From the NCBI GenBank assembly GCA_030638305.1, contig DAOWEW010000011.1:1-7643 (forward strand): 7,643 nt of DNA, read 5' to 3'. Position numbers and translations under genes: made by a program. Below the pieces are notes generated by a model. That model did not search any database and was not told the origin of the DNA. It saw only the letters and a program-made list of their open reading frames with translations. The DNA comes from Desulfobacteraceae bacterium. GTDB lineage: Bacteria; Desulfobacterota; Desulfobacteria; Desulfobacterales; ETH-SRB1. Shown here one piece after another: positions 6,673 through 7,643 of the stretch; the first letter of the stretch is position 1, and each line of letters opens with the position of its first letter.

Positions 6673-6800
6673 TTAGTGAGGTGGACGAAATAATTTTCCC
6701 AGGTAGGCGCATAGATTTGGGTCGGATTTGCCCAAATCTCAAATATAGGCTCAGATCACAAAAGTTGATGGAATAGCGAGCTATTTTGATATTCTTGGGA
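6673..6800 (-). repeat. Degenerate copy of the MITE-like element between msbA and panB
   Basis: This stretch aligns with the reverse complement of the 777-962 element. Shared blocks are GTGGACGAAATAA, GTAGGCGCA, AGATTTGGGTC (copy one has AGATTTAGGTC), GATCACAAAA and the core GGAATAGCGAGCTATTT. About 13 extra bases lie between the end and the core. The outer end is recognisable, but the second half of the palindrome fades out before the panB stop at 6811, so it is truncated or decayed. The unit starts two bases after the msbA stop. It also holds a perfect 9-bp hairpin, AGATTTGGG (6713-6721) with CCCAAATCT (6731-6739), that is not present in copy one. Like copy one, it sits between two convergent genes. 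Confidence 0.65.
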
Positions 6801-6810
6801 TTGGTATCCG

Positions 6811-7599
6811 TCAATAACTATGTTCTTTGCCTGGGAATTTACCTGCCTGAACTTCTTCAACATATTGTTTTATCCCGTTTTTAGCTTCATCAATAAGCTT
6901 GGCGTATTGCTTGACAAATTTCGGGACATGTCTTTCATTTAATCCAAGGAGATCGTGAAGAACGAGTATCTGTCCGTCACAATGCGGGCCCGCACCAATC
7001 CCGATAGTCGGAATTGTCAGGGCTTTTGTTATTTTCGCAGAAATTTCAGAAGGAATTCCTTCTAAAACAACAGAAAATGCTCCCGCCGCTTCTACCTCAA
7101 GAGCATCTGACATCAGCCGCTTTTCATCACGCTGAACCCTGTAGCCTCCCATTTGATGAACAGACTGAGGTGTAAGACCGATATGTGCCATAACCGTAAT
7201 ACCTGTTTCAGATATTGCTTGAATTATCTCACTGACCGCTGCTCCTCCTTCAAGTTTAACTGCCGCTGCTCCAGCTTCTTTAAGAAATCTTCCAGCGTTG
7301 ACAATTGCATGTTCCTTGCCTGGCTGGTAAGACATAAAAGGCATATCGCCTACAACCATTGCTCTTTGGACGGCTCTGGATACCATACGGGTATGATATA
7401 CCATCTCATCCATTGTAACAGGCAGGGTGCTTGATTCTCCCTGTACAACCATCCCCAGCGAATCTCCTACAAGGATTAAGTGCATTCCCGATTCATCAAC
7501 CATCTTGGCAAATGGAAAGTCATAGGCTGTAAGGGCAACAATTTTTTCACCCTTTTCCTTCATTTTATACAGAGTTTTGATTGTAACCTGTGATTGCAT
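6811..7599 (-). CDS. panB: PanB, 3-methyl-2-oxobutanoate (ketopantoate) hydroxymethyltransferase
   Basis: PanB transfers a one-carbon unit from 5,10-methylenetetrahydrofolate to 2-oxoisovalerate, giving ketopantoate, the first committed step of pantothenate and CoA synthesis. The 262-residue product matches the usual 260-275 length and TIM-barrel layout. Visible signatures are [17 protein letters not shown] (22-38), VGDSLGM (44-50, metal ligand D46), VVGDMPF (82-88, metal ligand D85), AVKLEGG (K115, E117), [15 protein letters not shown] (139-153), LEGIP (probable catalytic E180) and [20 protein letters not shown]. The C-terminus [10 protein letters not shown] ends as in relatives, so the gene is whole. 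The start is fixed by a strong Shine-Dalgarno upstream of the ATG at 7599. It converges on msbA. The usual partner panC is not in the window and could follow a different arrangement. Confidence 0.97.
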   Translation of the reverse strand: MQSQVTIKTLYKMKEKGEKIVALTAYDFPFAKMVDESGMHLILVGDSLGMVVQGESSTLPVTMDEMVYHTRMVSRAVQRAMVVGDMPFMSYQPGKEHAIVNAGRFLKEAGAAAVKLEGGAAVSEIIQAISETGITVMAHIGLTPQSVHQMGGYRVQRDEKRLMSDALEVEAAGAFSVVLEGIPSEISAKITKALTIPTIGIGAGPHCDGQILVLHDLLGLNERHVPKFVKQYAKLIDEAKNGIKQYVEEVQAGKFPGKEHSY

Positions 7600-7606
7600 G
7601 GTATTA

Positions 7607-7613
7607 TCCTCCT
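7607..7613 (-). promoter_or_regulatory. Ribosome binding site of panB
   Basis: The minus strand reads AGGAGGA, 7 bases before the panB ATG at 7599. It is a near-perfect Shine-Dalgarno and the strongest in the window, and it confirms the panB start. Confidence 0.8.
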
Positions 7614-7643
7614 AACTTATTATTTTTACACAATTTTTATAAA

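Noticed and set aside
6713..6739. The 9-bp hairpin AGATTTGGG/CCCAAATCT as an intrinsic terminator for msbA or panB
   Set aside because: The stem is perfect, but no T-tract follows on either strand, so I describe it only as part of the repeat copy.
7153..7434. Open frame of 93 codons on the plus strand
   Set aside because: It is antisense to conserved panB codons and has a Cys/Arg/Asn-rich product without motifs.

Overview
The window looks like a chromosomal stretch of a Gram-negative, LPS-producing bacterium with moderate to low GC (roughly 40% by eye). GlnE of the proteobacterial two-domain type and an MsbA-type lipid A flippase both point that way. A Uma2-family protein next to repeated palindromic sequence suggests a large, repeat-rich genome; a sulfate-reducing Desulfobacterota (Desulfobacterales-like) lineage is my best guess. 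That placement is inferred from gene style and not proven.

Layout. Positions 1-96 hold the 3' end of pstB (phosphate importer ATPase), with an in-frame stop nine codons before the family's usual C-terminus. It is followed by phoU (114-773, +). The phoU gene converges on a Uma2-family putative nuclease gene (1061-1654, -), and the space between them is mostly a 186-bp palindromic MITE-like element (777-962). A divergent spacer (1655-1880) carries a good sigma70-type promoter and a perfect 12-bp palindrome ahead of glnE (1881-4757, +). A short spacer with another fragment of the repeat leads to an msbA-type ABC exporter (4896-6671, +). That gene converges on panB (6811-7599, -), and the space between them again holds a degenerate copy of the repeat.

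Functionally the genes are a mix of core metabolism: phosphate sensing (pstB/phoU), nitrogen control of glutamine synthetase (glnE), outer-membrane lipid export (msbA) and pantothenate/CoA synthesis (panB). Only pstB-phoU looks like an operon. The theme that ties the window together is the repeat family. Four related end sequences share a core like TTAGGAACGTGGACGAAATA. They sit just after phoU, before msbA, inside the last codons of msbA, and just after msbA. The two larger copies both lie between convergent genes, starting only a few bases past a stop codon. One end sequence appears to encode the C-terminal tail of the MsbA-like protein. No transposase, CRISPR array, tRNA or rRNA was seen.
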